From NCBI RefSeq assembly GCF_039542385.1, contig NZ_BAABIA010000002.1:496001-560000 (forward strand): a stretch of 64,000 nt of DNA. The letters are read 5' to 3'. Under the pieces are notes generated by a model. It was not told where the DNA came from. It searched no databases and saw only the letters and a list, made by a program, of their open reading frames with translations. Positions 9,514 through 18,247 of this stretch are shown here, piece by piece. This DNA comes from Prosthecobacter algae. Its GTDB lineage: Bacteria > Verrucomicrobiota > Verrucomicrobiia > Verrucomicrobiales > Verrucomicrobiaceae. Within the stretch, counting starts at the first letter, position 1. The number at the start of each line of letters is the position of its first letter. Made by a program: the position numbers and the translations under genes.

Positions 9514-9918
9514 CTACTGGGCCACGACGTCGTAAACGAGCAGTTTTTTGGCCTTCGGCTTCAGGATCTCATTCACGGCTTTCACGTGTGCGGGGTGTTT
9601 TTCATACACAGCCAGATCCGCCGGGGTGGCAAAGCGCATCACCAGACCCACGTCGAAGCTGTCATCCACCACCGGGCGCTCACTGGCCAGCGGGGTTCCC
9701 ACGCTGAGGTGCTGGATGCCGGGGATGTCCTTTTGGAAACCTTTGGCCGCCGCAATGATGGCGGCACGATCGGCGGCATCGCCTGGCTTTTTGAGCCACA
9801 GCAGGACAACGTGCTCCACCTTGCCCTGGGCGGTGGTCTTATGCCCCATGGGGCAACTGGTGCAGGAGGCGAGCAGGCTGAGGGCGGCAAAGGAGAAGAT
9901 GGCGATGGCTTTTTGCAT
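9514..9918 (-). CDS. Dabb-domain lipoprotein
   Basis: 134 aa with a lipoprotein signal (LSLLASC, Cys 19) and a stress-responsive alpha/beta-barrel (Dabb) domain: KVEHVVLLWLKKPGD near the start, then FDVGLVMRFATPADLAVYEKHPAHV. Dabb proteins are small dimeric barrels, often of unknown substrate. It is divergent from the PQQ-propeller gene, with only 23 bp between the two starts. Confidence 0.85.
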   Translation of the reverse strand: MQKAIAIFSFAALSLLASCTSCPMGHKTTAQGKVEHVVLLWLKKPGDAADRAAIIAAAKGFQKDIPGIQHLSVGTPLASERPVVDDSFDVGLVMRFATPADLAVYEKHPAHVKAVNEILKPKAKKLLVYDVVAQ

Positions 9919-9941
9919 AGCGATCTTTAGTCTGCGTGACC

Positions 9942-11432
9942 ATGAAGGAAGCGTCGAGACTGTTTTTCTGCCTGTACCTGTTTTCTGGAGCCCTCATTGC
10001 CCAGGAGGCGCAGCCCTTTGACCGGCTCACCTTTCACAACGCGCCGAAACCCCTGGCCGCAGGGGCGAAAACCAGTGACTGGCCGCGCGTGCTGGGCCCC
10101 AGCGATGATGCGAGCTCGCCCGAAACCCACCTTTTAAAAACCTGGCCCGCGACCGGCCTGACTCCCGTGTGGGAAGTGACCACCGGCGAGGCCTACACCT
10201 CCCCCATTCTCAGCGGGGACTACTGCGTGATTTTTCATGCGCTGGAAAAGCAGGAAACCGTGGAGTGCCTGCACCGGGAAACCGGCCAGCGATTCTGGAG
10301 CCAAGCCTACCCCATCGAGTATCAGGACCGCTACGGTTTTGGGAATGGGCCCCGTGGCAGCCCCGTCATTTCCGACGGCGTGGTGGTGACGATGGGTGTG
10401 ACGTCCCTGCTCCACGCTTACGATTTAAAGACTGGCAAGGTGCTGTGGATGCACGACCTGCGGAAGGAACACAACGTGCCGCAGGATTTCTTTGGCGCGG
10501 GGTCCTCGCCGCTGATTTTGAATGGCCTCGTGATTGTCAATGTGGGAGGGAAGGCGGAGGCGTTTGATGGCTTTGAAGACCGCCGGGATCGTGCGGCCAA
10601 GCTGGCCACGAAAGGTGTCAGCGTGGCCGCTTTTGACCTAACCACAGGGGCGGTCAAATGGAAGGTGGAGGATGAATGGGGTGCCAGTTATGCCTCGCCC
10701 ATCCCGGCAAAGCTGCATGGCCAGACGAAGGTGCTCATCTATGCAGGGGGAGAGAGTGATCCCGCCATCGGTGGCCTGCTGTGCATTGATCCCGCCACCG
10801 GCACCGTGCACAGCCGCTTCCCTTGGCGGGATGAGGAGTACATCCAAGCCACTGGCAGCAGCCCCGTGGTGGTGCCGGGGAAAAACCGCGCCTTTATCAC
10901 CACCTGCTACCCGAAGAATCAACCGTTAGGCGGGGTGATGGTGGAGTATGATGCGAAGTTCCAGGCCAAGGAAGTCTGGCAGTCCAAAAAGATCGGCGTG
11001 CACTGGATGACGCCCATTTATCATGAAGGCCATCTCTACGCGATTGATGGCGAGCGCGAAAACAACTCCCGCCTCGTCTGCGTGAATGCGGAGAAGGGGG
11101 CGGAGGTGTGGGAAAAAAACATTGAGTGGGAAGATGCGGCCTTTGCCGCTGCCCAGGGCCGAAGCAAACCGGTGCGTCTCAGCATCCTGCGCGCCAGCCT
11201 TTTGAAGGTGGATGGCCACTTTCTTTGTCTGGGGGAAACCGGCAGCCTGCACACGCTGAAACTTTCCCCGCAGGGGTGTGAGGAAATCTCCCGCACGCAG
11301 CTCTTTTACGCATTGAATACCTGGAGCCTGCCCTCCCTGAGCCACGGCCTGCTTTACGTGCACCAGCAGGCAGAATCGCTGGATCGGAAAAACGGCACCC
11401 GCATCGTTTGTTATGATCTGCGGGGGGAATAG
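9942..11432 (+). CDS. PQQ-like beta-propeller repeat protein
   Basis: 496 aa with a Sec signal (LFFCLYLFSGALIAQ). Repeated blades contain patterns such as GQRFWSQAYP, LKTGKVLWMHDL, LTTGAVKWKVED and KGAEVWEKNI, which mark a PQQ-enzyme-like or BamB-like beta-propeller. No dehydrogenase catalytic motif is obvious, so a binding or scaffold role is likely. ATG 9942 is preferred over GTG 9936, six bases upstream. Such propellers are abundant in PVC genomes. Confidence 0.85.
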   Translation: MKEASRLFFCLYLFSGALIAQEAQPFDRLTFHNAPKPLAAGAKTSDWPRVLGPSDDASSPETHLLKTWPATGLTPVWEVTTGEAYTSPILSGDYCVIFHALEKQETVECLHRETGQRFWSQAYPIEYQDRYGFGNGPRGSPVISDGVVVTMGVTSLLHAYDLKTGKVLWMHDLRKEHNVPQDFFGAGSSPLILNGLVIVNVGGKAEAFDGFEDRRDRAAKLATKGVSVAAFDLTTGAVKWKVEDEWGASYASPIPAKLHGQTKVLIYAGGESDPAIGGLLCIDPATGTVHSRFPWRDEEYIQATGSSPVVVPGKNRAFITTCYPKNQPLGGVMVEYDAKFQAKEVWQSKKIGVHWMTPIYHEGHLYAIDGERENNSRLVCVNAEKGAEVWEKNIEWEDAAFAAAQGRSKPVRLSILRASLLKVDGHFLCLGETGSLHTLKLSPQGCEEISRTQLFYALNTWSLPSLSHGLLYVHQQAESLDRKNGTRIVCYDLRGE

Positions 11433-11510
11433 GAGGCCTCTTTGTTGCCCGGCCGAATAATTGTTCAGTCATGCGCCATTTCACAGCCTCCTGGAAATCA
11501 ACCTTTTAGA

Positions 11511-11520
11511 TCAAAGTTTG
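11511..11520. promoter_or_regulatory. TCAAAGTTTG box upstream of sigma factor gene
   Basis: This 10-base word lies 69 bp upstream of the sigma-factor ATG and recurs exactly at 12330-12339, 51 bp upstream of msrB. A shared box before a sigma factor and its neighbour would fit autoregulation. This is inferred from two copies only. Confidence 0.25.
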
Positions 11521-11589
11521 AGATCCTACAAATTGTTCAAAAGAGCACATGCTTGAGCATTCGGCAAAACCTCGCTATGAGTGTTCGTC

Positions 11590-12327
11590 ATGTCGTCCCC
11601 CCACGCTGAAAGCCACCTGCCTGCGACCCAGTGGACGCTGATTGCCCGATTGCGGCATGGCGATCCGCAGGACGCCAAGCGGGCGCTTGACGAGCTCATC
11701 TCCCAATATCGCTACCCCCTTTATTGCTACCTGCGGCGGCGAGGTTACCAGCACTCGGATGCGGACGACATCCTTCAGGATTTCCTAATGAAACTGCTGC
11801 GCAATGAGAGCTTTGCCTCAGCCGATGCCTCCAAAGGCCGCCTGCGCTGCATGCTGCATGTGAGCCTGGAACGTTTTGTGATCAGTTGGGAACGTGCCAA
11901 CAAGCACCGCCGCACGGAGTTCAGCATCGAGGAAGACCCCGCTCCTGGGGATTCTGACATTGAGCGACGCTACCAGCACGAGAACTTTCAGGACCATGAA
12001 ACGCCCGACCAGATTTTTGGCCGGAAGTGGACGCTCACCCTGCTGGGTGCCGCCCTGAGCCGCGTGGGTGAGCTGTATAAGGCCCGAGGCCGGGAACAGC
12101 TCTTCAAGGTGTTGCGGCCCGTGCTCATGGATGGAGGAAGCCTGCGTGGCGAACAGGGCCCTCTGCTAGCAGAGGCCGCTGGCATGAATTACGGGGCCTT
12201 GCGCACGGCCTTAATGCGCATGATGGCGGACTACCAAGAAGCCCTGCACCAGGAAATCTTGCAGACCGTCGAAGACCCCGCCGCCGCTAAAGAAGAATTC
12301 GCCCACCTCCGCCAGAGCGTCTCGTAA
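11590..12327 (+). CDS. ECF-like RNA polymerase sigma factor
   Basis: 245 aa. The opening PATQWTLIARLRHGD and following region 2-like helix (QYRYPLYCYLRRRGYQHSDADDILQDF) are typical of the large ECF-type sigma factors common in Verrucomicrobia and Planctomycetes. The C-terminal part (LLAEAAGMNYGALRTALMRM) is the region 4 helix-turn-helix for -35 recognition. ATG 11590 is preferred to GTG 11581. No anti-sigma gene is adjacent; an msrB lipoprotein gene follows 63 bp downstream. Confidence 0.82.
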   Translation: MSSPHAESHLPATQWTLIARLRHGDPQDAKRALDELISQYRYPLYCYLRRRGYQHSDADDILQDFLMKLLRNESFASADASKGRLRCMLHVSLERFVISWERANKHRRTEFSIEEDPAPGDSDIERRYQHENFQDHETPDQIFGRKWTLTLLGAALSRVGELYKARGREQLFKVLRPVLMDGGSLRGEQGPLLAEAAGMNYGALRTALMRMMADYQEALHQEILQTVEDPAAAKEEFAHLRQSVS

Positions 12328-12329
12328 TC

Positions 12330-12339
12330 TCAAAGTTTG
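12330..12339. promoter_or_regulatory. TCAAAGTTTG box upstream of msrB
   Basis: Exact second copy of the word found upstream of the sigma gene, beginning 2 bp after that gene's stop and ending 51 bp before msrB. Candidate target of the adjacent sigma factor. Confidence 0.25.
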
Positions 12340-12390
12340 CGGGAATAAGCAATCAAGACGCATTCTCGCACGTTTGAAGAATACATTACC

Positions 12391-12993
12391 ATGAACAAAA
12401 AAGCGTTACTTTTCATCGCATTGTCCAGCCTCTCACTCGCCGCTTGTGCCGATGAGAAACCCAAATCCCCTGATCCTATGCCAAAACCTGAAGTCTCCCT
12501 CACTGAAGCCGACTGGAAAAAACGCCTGACCGCCGAGCAGTATGCCGTGACCCGCCAAGCTGGCACCGAGCGGCCCTTTGGTGCCATTTATGAAGAGTTC
12601 GAAAAGCAGGGCGAAGGCACCTACTACTGCATCTGCTGTGGGGTGGAGCTGTTCACCTCCAAGGAAAAATTTCATTCTGGCTGCGGCTGGCCTTCCTTCT
12701 ACGATGCCTCCACCGCGAAAAACGTGCTGGAGCGCACGGACAACTCCCATGGCATGGCCCGCGTGGAGACGCTGTGCAAACGCTGTGGAGCCCACCTGGG
12801 ACATGTGTTTGAAGGCGAACAACTTTCCGCCAACACTCCCACCAAGCGCCGCTTTTGCATCAACGGCGTGGCCCTGAACTATGTGCCCAAGGGCGGTGCG
12901 GCACCAAAGCTGCTGGAGCTGACCGACGCAGCCGTGGACAAGAAAAAGGAAGAGGTGGCCAAGGAAGCAGGAGTCGAAGTCAAGAAGCCTTGA
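12391..12993 (+). CDS. msrB: Peptide-methionine (R)-S-oxide reductase, lipoprotein
   Basis: 200 aa. A lipoprotein signal (SLSLAAC) is followed by a complete MsrB domain: the zinc pairs CICC and CKRC, the core FHSGCGWPSF, and the catalytic Cys in RRFCINGVALNY. MsrB reduces R-methionine sulfoxide in damaged proteins; the lipid anchor puts it outside the inner membrane, so it repairs envelope proteins. A Lys/Glu-rich tail of about 25 residues follows the domain. It lies downstream of the sigma factor with which it may be regulated. Confidence 0.93.
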   Translation: MNKKALLFIALSSLSLAACADEKPKSPDPMPKPEVSLTEADWKKRLTAEQYAVTRQAGTERPFGAIYEEFEKQGEGTYYCICCGVELFTSKEKFHSGCGWPSFYDASTAKNVLERTDNSHGMARVETLCKRCGAHLGHVFEGEQLSANTPTKRRFCINGVALNYVPKGGAAPKLLELTDAAVDKKKEEVAKEAGVEVKKP

Positions 12994-13037
12994 CCTCAGG
13001 CTTGCCAGCAGCGGGGTCTGCCCGCTAAAATGCGGTC

Positions 13038-13673
13038 ATGAACCGCACACTGATCCTCCGTCTGTGCCTCATCGCCGCTGCCCTCCTGCTGGCCAAAGCT
13101 GGCTGGGACCGGGTGGAGGATGACATCGGCATGATGCTGATTTACTTCGTGGCGCTGGGGGGCATCGGCGGCGTGCTGGTGGTGCTTTTTGTGCTGCCCC
13201 GGTTTGGTGATGCGGTGGGCACCCTGGTGTATTCTTCCGGCGAAAAAATCACGAATAATGGTGGCCTGAAGGCGGCCGCCAAACTCGCTCAAGGCGACTA
13301 TGAGGGAGCCATCGCTGAACACGAGAAGGCGCTGGCGGCCCAACCTCTACAGACTCATCCGATTGCCGAAATCGCCAAAATCTGCGCGGAAAGACTGGGC
13401 GATCCCCAGCGCGCGAGGCAGGTGCTGAAGACCCACTTGCAGAACCCAGCCTGGCCGGAAGATGACGCGGCTTTTCTGCGATTCCGCCTCGTGGACCTGG
13501 AGATCCATCACTTCCAGGATCTGGCGACCGCCCGGGCCATGCTGGAGCAAATCATCACGGACTTCCCGAACACCCGTCACAGTGGCAACGCCTATCACAA
13601 GATCCATGAACTGGAACAAGCGGAGTATCATCGGGCGGCGGCAAAAAGAGGTGGTGCTGGACATCCGTCCTAG
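13038..13673 (+). CDS. Membrane-anchored TPR-like protein
   Basis: 211 aa. Two hydrophobic segments (about residues 5-20 and 32-56) are followed by a soluble domain with two or three TPR-like helical pairs (AAKLAQGDYEGAIAEHEKALA; LGDPQRARQVLKTHL; DLATARAMLEQIITDFP). Probable cytoplasmic-face or periplasmic scaffold; partner unknown. It is 35 bp from comEC in the same direction and could be co-transcribed with it. Confidence 0.7.
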   Translation: MNRTLILRLCLIAAALLLAKAGWDRVEDDIGMMLIYFVALGGIGGVLVVLFVLPRFGDAVGTLVYSSGEKITNNGGLKAAAKLAQGDYEGAIAEHEKALAAQPLQTHPIAEIAKICAERLGDPQRARQVLKTHLQNPAWPEDDAAFLRFRLVDLEIHHFQDLATARAMLEQIITDFPNTRHSGNAYHKIHELEQAEYHRAAAKRGGAGHPS

Positions 13674-13708
13674 CCAGCGCGAACACTGAGCCTTCGCGCT
13701 GCTGGACG

Positions 13709-16084
13709 ATGTTTTCACGCTCCCGTTTTCTTTCCTGGCTGCATCTGCACCCGATGCTGGTGCTGACGGTGGCCGCAGTCGCGGGCATCCTGCTTTCAGA
13801 ATGGCTGACCTGCCGCCCTGGAGTGGGCCTGGCCGTTGCCACACTTTTGGTTTGGCTTCTTTTTTGGCGCAGACCCACCCTGTGGATGGCGCTTCCTGGG
13901 GTGCTGTTCAGCTTTGTCTTTTTGCATGCTCTCAGGCTGCAGGACACCTTTGCCCATCCGGTGCGGGAACACCTGCTGACCCAGCCGGAACACAAGAAGA
14001 CGGCGGCGGTGCGCGGCCTCCTCTATCCCTGGGTGGATGGTGCGGAGATGGATCCCGATGCTGCCCTCTGCGAAGTCAGCCAACTGCGCTGGGGCCAAGC
14101 AGGCGACTGGAAGCCAGTGAAAGCAAAAATCAAGGTGCGCCTGCCTGAAGGGATACGGCTGACCGCCCCTGGCCTTTATGAGATCGAAGGTCCGCTCACA
14201 CTGCCGGGCGCGCCTGCCAATCCTGGCCAGTTTGATGGCGTGACTTACTCGCTACGCATGGGCTGCATCGCGGTGAGCCAGGCGCGGAAAGTCACCTTGG
14301 TGAAGGAGGATCCGCTGGACCTCCGCTATCGTCTGCAGGAGGCGGCTGAGGCTTCCCGCCAATGGATCACGCGGCAGCTCACCCAGGGCCTGGAAAATGC
14401 GCAGCCCCATGCCGGGGTGATTCTGGCCATGGCCCTGGGTGCCTCTGATGCCGCCGGGGAGGACATTGAGGATGCCTTTCGCGACAGTGGCACGCTGCAT
14501 GTCTTTGCCGTCAGCGGACTGCATGTCGCCATGCTGGCACACATCGCCTCCTTTGGCCTGCAGTGGCTGGGCAAACAGCGCATGAGCGTCTTTCTCATCG
14601 TGCTGGTGTTTGCCTATGCCTTCATCACCGGTTGGCGGCCTTCCGCTGCACGCGCCGCCTTCATGACGGCCTTTGTCCTCGCGGCCCCTTTGCTGAACCG
14701 GAAATCCCAGATCGCCAATACGCTGGGTGCTGCCGCCCTGCTGTTGCTGGTGGTGGATACTCACCAGCTTTTCCTGCCGGGCTTTCAGCTCTCTTTCGTG
14801 GTCCTGCTATCCATCGTCCTGGTGGCTGCGGGGCTGATGGAGATGATCAAACCTTGGTGTGATCTGGACCCTTTCCTGCCGCCGGTTTTGGCCACCCGGA
14901 TGCAGCGCTATGGAGTGCGCGGTCGCACCTTTGCCGCAGCCCTGGTCTGCACCTCCCTGGCTGCCTGGGCAGGGAGCCTACCTTTCATGATCGGCCATTT
15001 CCAGACCGTCACCCCCGTGGCGCTCATTTCGAATCTGGTGCTGGTTCCCGCCTCGGAGATCTGCCTCCTGCTTTCCTGCCTGAGTTTGCTGCTCGCCGCG
15101 ACATCCTGGAGTTGGGCCGTGGTCGCGATGAATCATCTGAATGCCACCCTGGCCAGCGTCATGGTCACTTGGGCCAGTTGGTTTGCCAGTCTGCCTGGGG
15201 CCAATCAGACGCTGGATCTGCGCTTTGAGAAAAATCCGCCTGCTGCCGAGTTCCATGTCTTGCAGCTCCCTTACGGAGGGGGTGCCAGCTACCTGCGCAG
15301 CGGCGGCCACCACTGGCTGCTGGATACCGGCAATGAAAACAACTGGCGCTATGTCCTGCGCCCCTTTCTCCGTCACCAGGGAGTGGACCGCCTGGACGGC
15401 CTGGTGCTGAGCCATGCCGACATTTCCCATGTCGGGGCGGTGCCCTGGGTCATGTCTGCCCAAAAGGTGCCCCAGATCCACACCAGTGTGCTCGAACCCT
15501 GGAAACCTGATCCCCCTTTTGCCAGCCTGAAAAAGCTGAGCCTCCAGGTGGCCCCAGATGGTCCTGTTTGGCGGCGGCATGGTCTCCAGGAAACCATCCC
15601 GCTGACGTCGGGGGAAGTCATGCCCGTAACAGCGAGGGTTCTGCATCCTGGCACTGACGACCTTCATGAAAAGGCCGATGACCGTGGTCTTGTGCTGCTG
15701 CTACAGGTGGGCGGCTTTCGCATTCTTTGCCTGAACGATGCAGGATTCATCACTGAAAAGCGGCTGCTGGAACGGCGCACTGACCTGAAGTGCGACCTCC
15801 TGGTACGCCACCAGCACAGCGCGGATGTCTCGGGCCTCACGGAACTGCTGCTGGCCGCCCGTCCCCAGGCCATCATCAGTTCCAACGACTCCTATCGCCC
15901 CGAAGAGGCCCTGCCGCAGCGCCTGCGAGACTTTTGCCTCGAGCAGCGGCTGCCTCTTTTTGACCTCGAAGCCGATGGCAGCATCGGCATCGCTTTCCGT
16001 GAGTCGGAAGCCACGCTGAAAGCTTTCAAAAATGGCCGCTCCCTGAACCTGCGCCCCCAGGGCCAGGGAGTGGCCCCGCCTTAG
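13709..16084 (+). CDS. comEC: ComEC/Rec2-family DNA uptake channel with altered nuclease-like domain
   Basis: 791 aa. An N-terminal membrane region and OB-like segment (about 1-190) precede the multi-span Competence domain (about 220-500, with SGLHVAMLAH and GWRPSAARAAFMTAFVLAAP) and a C-terminal metallo-beta-lactamase-like domain (about 510-770). In transformable bacteria ComEC passes single-stranded DNA across the inner membrane. Here the metal site is degenerate: the usual HxDxDH reads H569-A-D571-I-S573-H574, and the later HHGS reads H701-Q-H-S. Its stop overlaps the convergent pectate lyase stop (16081-16084). Confidence 0.88.
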   Translation: MFSRSRFLSWLHLHPMLVLTVAAVAGILLSEWLTCRPGVGLAVATLLVWLLFWRRPTLWMALPGVLFSFVFLHALRLQDTFAHPVREHLLTQPEHKKTAAVRGLLYPWVDGAEMDPDAALCEVSQLRWGQAGDWKPVKAKIKVRLPEGIRLTAPGLYEIEGPLTLPGAPANPGQFDGVTYSLRMGCIAVSQARKVTLVKEDPLDLRYRLQEAAEASRQWITRQLTQGLENAQPHAGVILAMALGASDAAGEDIEDAFRDSGTLHVFAVSGLHVAMLAHIASFGLQWLGKQRMSVFLIVLVFAYAFITGWRPSAARAAFMTAFVLAAPLLNRKSQIANTLGAAALLLLVVDTHQLFLPGFQLSFVVLLSIVLVAAGLMEMIKPWCDLDPFLPPVLATRMQRYGVRGRTFAAALVCTSLAAWAGSLPFMIGHFQTVTPVALISNLVLVPASEICLLLSCLSLLLAATSWSWAVVAMNHLNATLASVMVTWASWFASLPGANQTLDLRFEKNPPAAEFHVLQLPYGGGASYLRSGGHHWLLDTGNENNWRYVLRPFLRHQGVDRLDGLVLSHADISHVGAVPWVMSAQKVPQIHTSVLEPWKPDPPFASLKKLSLQVAPDGPVWRRHGLQETIPLTSGEVMPVTARVLHPGTDDLHEKADDRGLVLLLQVGGFRILCLNDAGFITEKRLLERRTDLKCDLLVRHQHSADVSGLTELLLAARPQAIISSNDSYRPEEALPQRLRDFCLEQRLPLFDLEADGSIGIAFRESEATLKAFKNGRSLNLRPQGQGVAPP

Positions 16085-17529
16085 CGGCCCTGTAGTTTCG
16101 CAAAGGCTTCGCCGCCCTTTTTAGCCCCTTCCACATACAAGCTCATGGCATTGAAGTGACGGACAAACTCCCCCGCATCAATCTCATCCCCTTTCAGCCA
16201 GAAGCCCTCGGCCTCCTGGGTCTTCAGCGCCTGCACCGTTTTGTCTGCTGCACCTTTCGCGCGGCTGGCCCAGCTTTTTTCAGTCGTGGGAGCGGCACGT
16301 TTTGCCAGCAGCTCCTCACGCGGTTTTTTCAGCGCCTCGTTCAGCCGTTCCAGGTCGCGCTGCACATAGTCCAGCTTGAATCCATAGTGGGTCGGCAGAT
16401 TGCCGTCATCATACACCAGCTCGTAGGTGTCTTTCACAAAGTAGAGCGGCTTATTGGTCTGCAATTCATAGAACCGCGCATATTTGCCATCGGGCAGCGC
16501 AGATTTTTCATACCAGGCAAAGGCGGCCGCCATGGGTTTCAGAAACTTCTCGTCGCCCGTCACCACATAGAGCTCATGCAGTGTCTCCATGGTGCTCAGG
16601 CTCTCCCCGCCGGTCACACAAGGCGGCTCGAACTTGCGCGCCCACACGGGCTCCATCTGGTGATTGTACTGCTGCGCCCAGACGGTCTGAGGTTCGGGCA
16701 TCTGCGCCAGGATGAAAAAGTCCCCAGCCTTCTTGGCGGAGTTCAGATAGCGCTCATCCTGGGTCAGATCATGCGCGCGCAGCAGCAACTGGACGATCTT
16801 TTGCATGTTACCGTCATTGAGCGTGTAAAAGCTGACGTAGTTTTCTTTGGGAAAGGTGCGCGGCCAGGTTTTTGGATAAGCTGCCTTCAGCACAGGTGTG
16901 GCGGGATCTGCGGGTTTTCCAAACTGCTGAGGCCAGGCCCCGTTGGGGTATTGAGCGCCTAACAAACTGTCCATCCCGAATTTCAGGCAGTCGTGCAGCG
17001 CCTTGTCGTCCTTGCTCTCTGGCAGGCTCGCCAGTTCCAGCAGGAAGAGCAGAGCGGACTGGGTCTTGTTGTCATCCAGCGTGCTGTAAAAGTTACGCTT
17101 TCCCGGTTCCGTATCTCCGGCCAGCACCTGCTGGCGCAGGTGGTATTTCTTCTCGTAAGCCCCCGAAAAATCATACTCCGAGAGCCAGCCGCCACTGGCG
17201 AGCTGGCATTCGATCAGGGCCTTCGCCGCACCCCTGGCCGCCTCGAGGAACTGCACATCCCCCGTCGCCTGATAGGCTTTCAGCAGCGAGAGACCCACCG
17301 TCGTGGTCCCGGGCGGTTGCATGGAGATGTACTCGTGACCTTTCTTTCCTTCCACAAAGGCCATGCTGAGATCCTTGGTCCAGGCTGAAGCGTAGCCGCC
17401 GTGCACCGCAAGCTTCTCCGTGTAAAACGTCGCCGCTTTTTTCATCGCCGTGGTCACCTCCGCAGGATCCGGGAGCGAATCTGCCGCCAAAGCAGAAAGT
17501 GGCAAAAGGAGACAAAGAAGAGATTTCAT
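16081..17529 (-). CDS. Pectate lyase, PL10-like
   Basis: 482 aa with a Sec signal (SLLCLLLPLSALA). Motifs of family PL10 pectate lyases are present: YPNGAWPQQF, YTLNDGNMQKIVQLL and YNHQMEPVWARKFEPP, in an (alpha/alpha) toroid-like fold. The enzyme would cleave polygalacturonate by beta-elimination outside the cytoplasm. It carries about 130 extra C-terminal residues beyond the region with PL10 motifs. Together with the esterase genes at 36.8 and 55.6 kb it indicates pectin and hemicellulose use. It stands alone on this strand. Confidence 0.85.
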   Translation of the reverse strand: MKSLLCLLLPLSALAADSLPDPAEVTTAMKKAATFYTEKLAVHGGYASAWTKDLSMAFVEGKKGHEYISMQPPGTTTVGLSLLKAYQATGDVQFLEAARGAAKALIECQLASGGWLSEYDFSGAYEKKYHLRQQVLAGDTEPGKRNFYSTLDDNKTQSALLFLLELASLPESKDDKALHDCLKFGMDSLLGAQYPNGAWPQQFGKPADPATPVLKAAYPKTWPRTFPKENYVSFYTLNDGNMQKIVQLLLRAHDLTQDERYLNSAKKAGDFFILAQMPEPQTVWAQQYNHQMEPVWARKFEPPCVTGGESLSTMETLHELYVVTGDEKFLKPMAAAFAWYEKSALPDGKYARFYELQTNKPLYFVKDTYELVYDDGNLPTHYGFKLDYVQRDLERLNEALKKPREELLAKRAAPTTEKSWASRAKGAADKTVQALKTQEAEGFWLKGDEIDAGEFVRHFNAMSLYVEGAKKGGEAFAKLQGR

Positions 17530-17632
17530 AAAGGTCGGGTGATGGAGCCAGAACGCCGATCCGGCGGTTCATTCTTCACCGATGTTGCTTTTATCTGGAA
17601 GAAACCTCTTACTTGCAGGCGCTTCATTACAA

Positions 17633-18235
17633 ATGCATCCCCATCCCTTTCGCATCGCACTTTCCGGTGGACCCGGTGGCGGTAAGACGACCTCAGCCGA
17701 CCTCTTTCGCCGCGAGATCGGCGACTCTGTCGTCATCGTGCCTGAGGCCGCCACGATTCTCTTTCAGGGCGGCTTTCCCCGCGCCACCCAGCCCGGCGCG
17801 CTGCGCCACATCCAGAGTGCCATCTATCACGTCCAGCGCCATCTGGAGGACGAATACCGGGCCATTTACCCCGGCCGCATCCTCCTCTGTGATCGTGGCA
17901 CCATCGATGGAGCCGCCTACTGGCCCGGACCGGAGGAAGAGTACTTCGCCGCCCACCAGACCACCCATGAGACCGAGCTCGCCCGCTATGATGCCGTCAT
18001 CTTCTTTGAGACAGCCGCCGTGGGAGGCTCATCCATTGAAGGCGGCAACCCGGTGCGCAACGAAACGCTGGACCAAGCCATCGCCCTCGACTCGAAACTC
18101 CGCGCCCTTTGGTCCCGCCATCCTGCCTTCAGCCTCGTCCCCCATCACCCGTCCTTTTTCCAAAAGATCGGTTTCGGACTGGAGACTTTGCAAAGGATTG
18201 TGCAGGGGCTCAGTGAGCAGGAGTCAAACGGCTAG
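17633..18235 (+). CDS. AAA ATPase / NTP-binding protein
   Basis: 200 aa. Walker A SGGPGGGKTT is near the N-terminus (residues 9-18), followed by VVIVPEAATIL and ILLCDRGTIDGAAYW; this is the AAA_28/NadR-kinase-like P-loop pattern. The reaction is unknown; a small-molecule kinase is possible. ATG 17633 is chosen because the P-loop then sits close to the start; a longer in-frame start (17582) adds 17 residues. Ends 12 bp from a convergent gene. Confidence 0.75.
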   Translation: MHPHPFRIALSGGPGGGKTTSADLFRREIGDSVVIVPEAATILFQGGFPRATQPGALRHIQSAIYHVQRHLEDEYRAIYPGRILLCDRGTIDGAAYWPGPEEEYFAAHQTTHETELARYDAVIFFETAAVGGSSIEGGNPVRNETLDQAIALDSKLRALWSRHPAFSLVPHHPSFFQKIGFGLETLQRIVQGLSEQESNG

Positions 18236-18247
18236 CAGCGTGATTTC

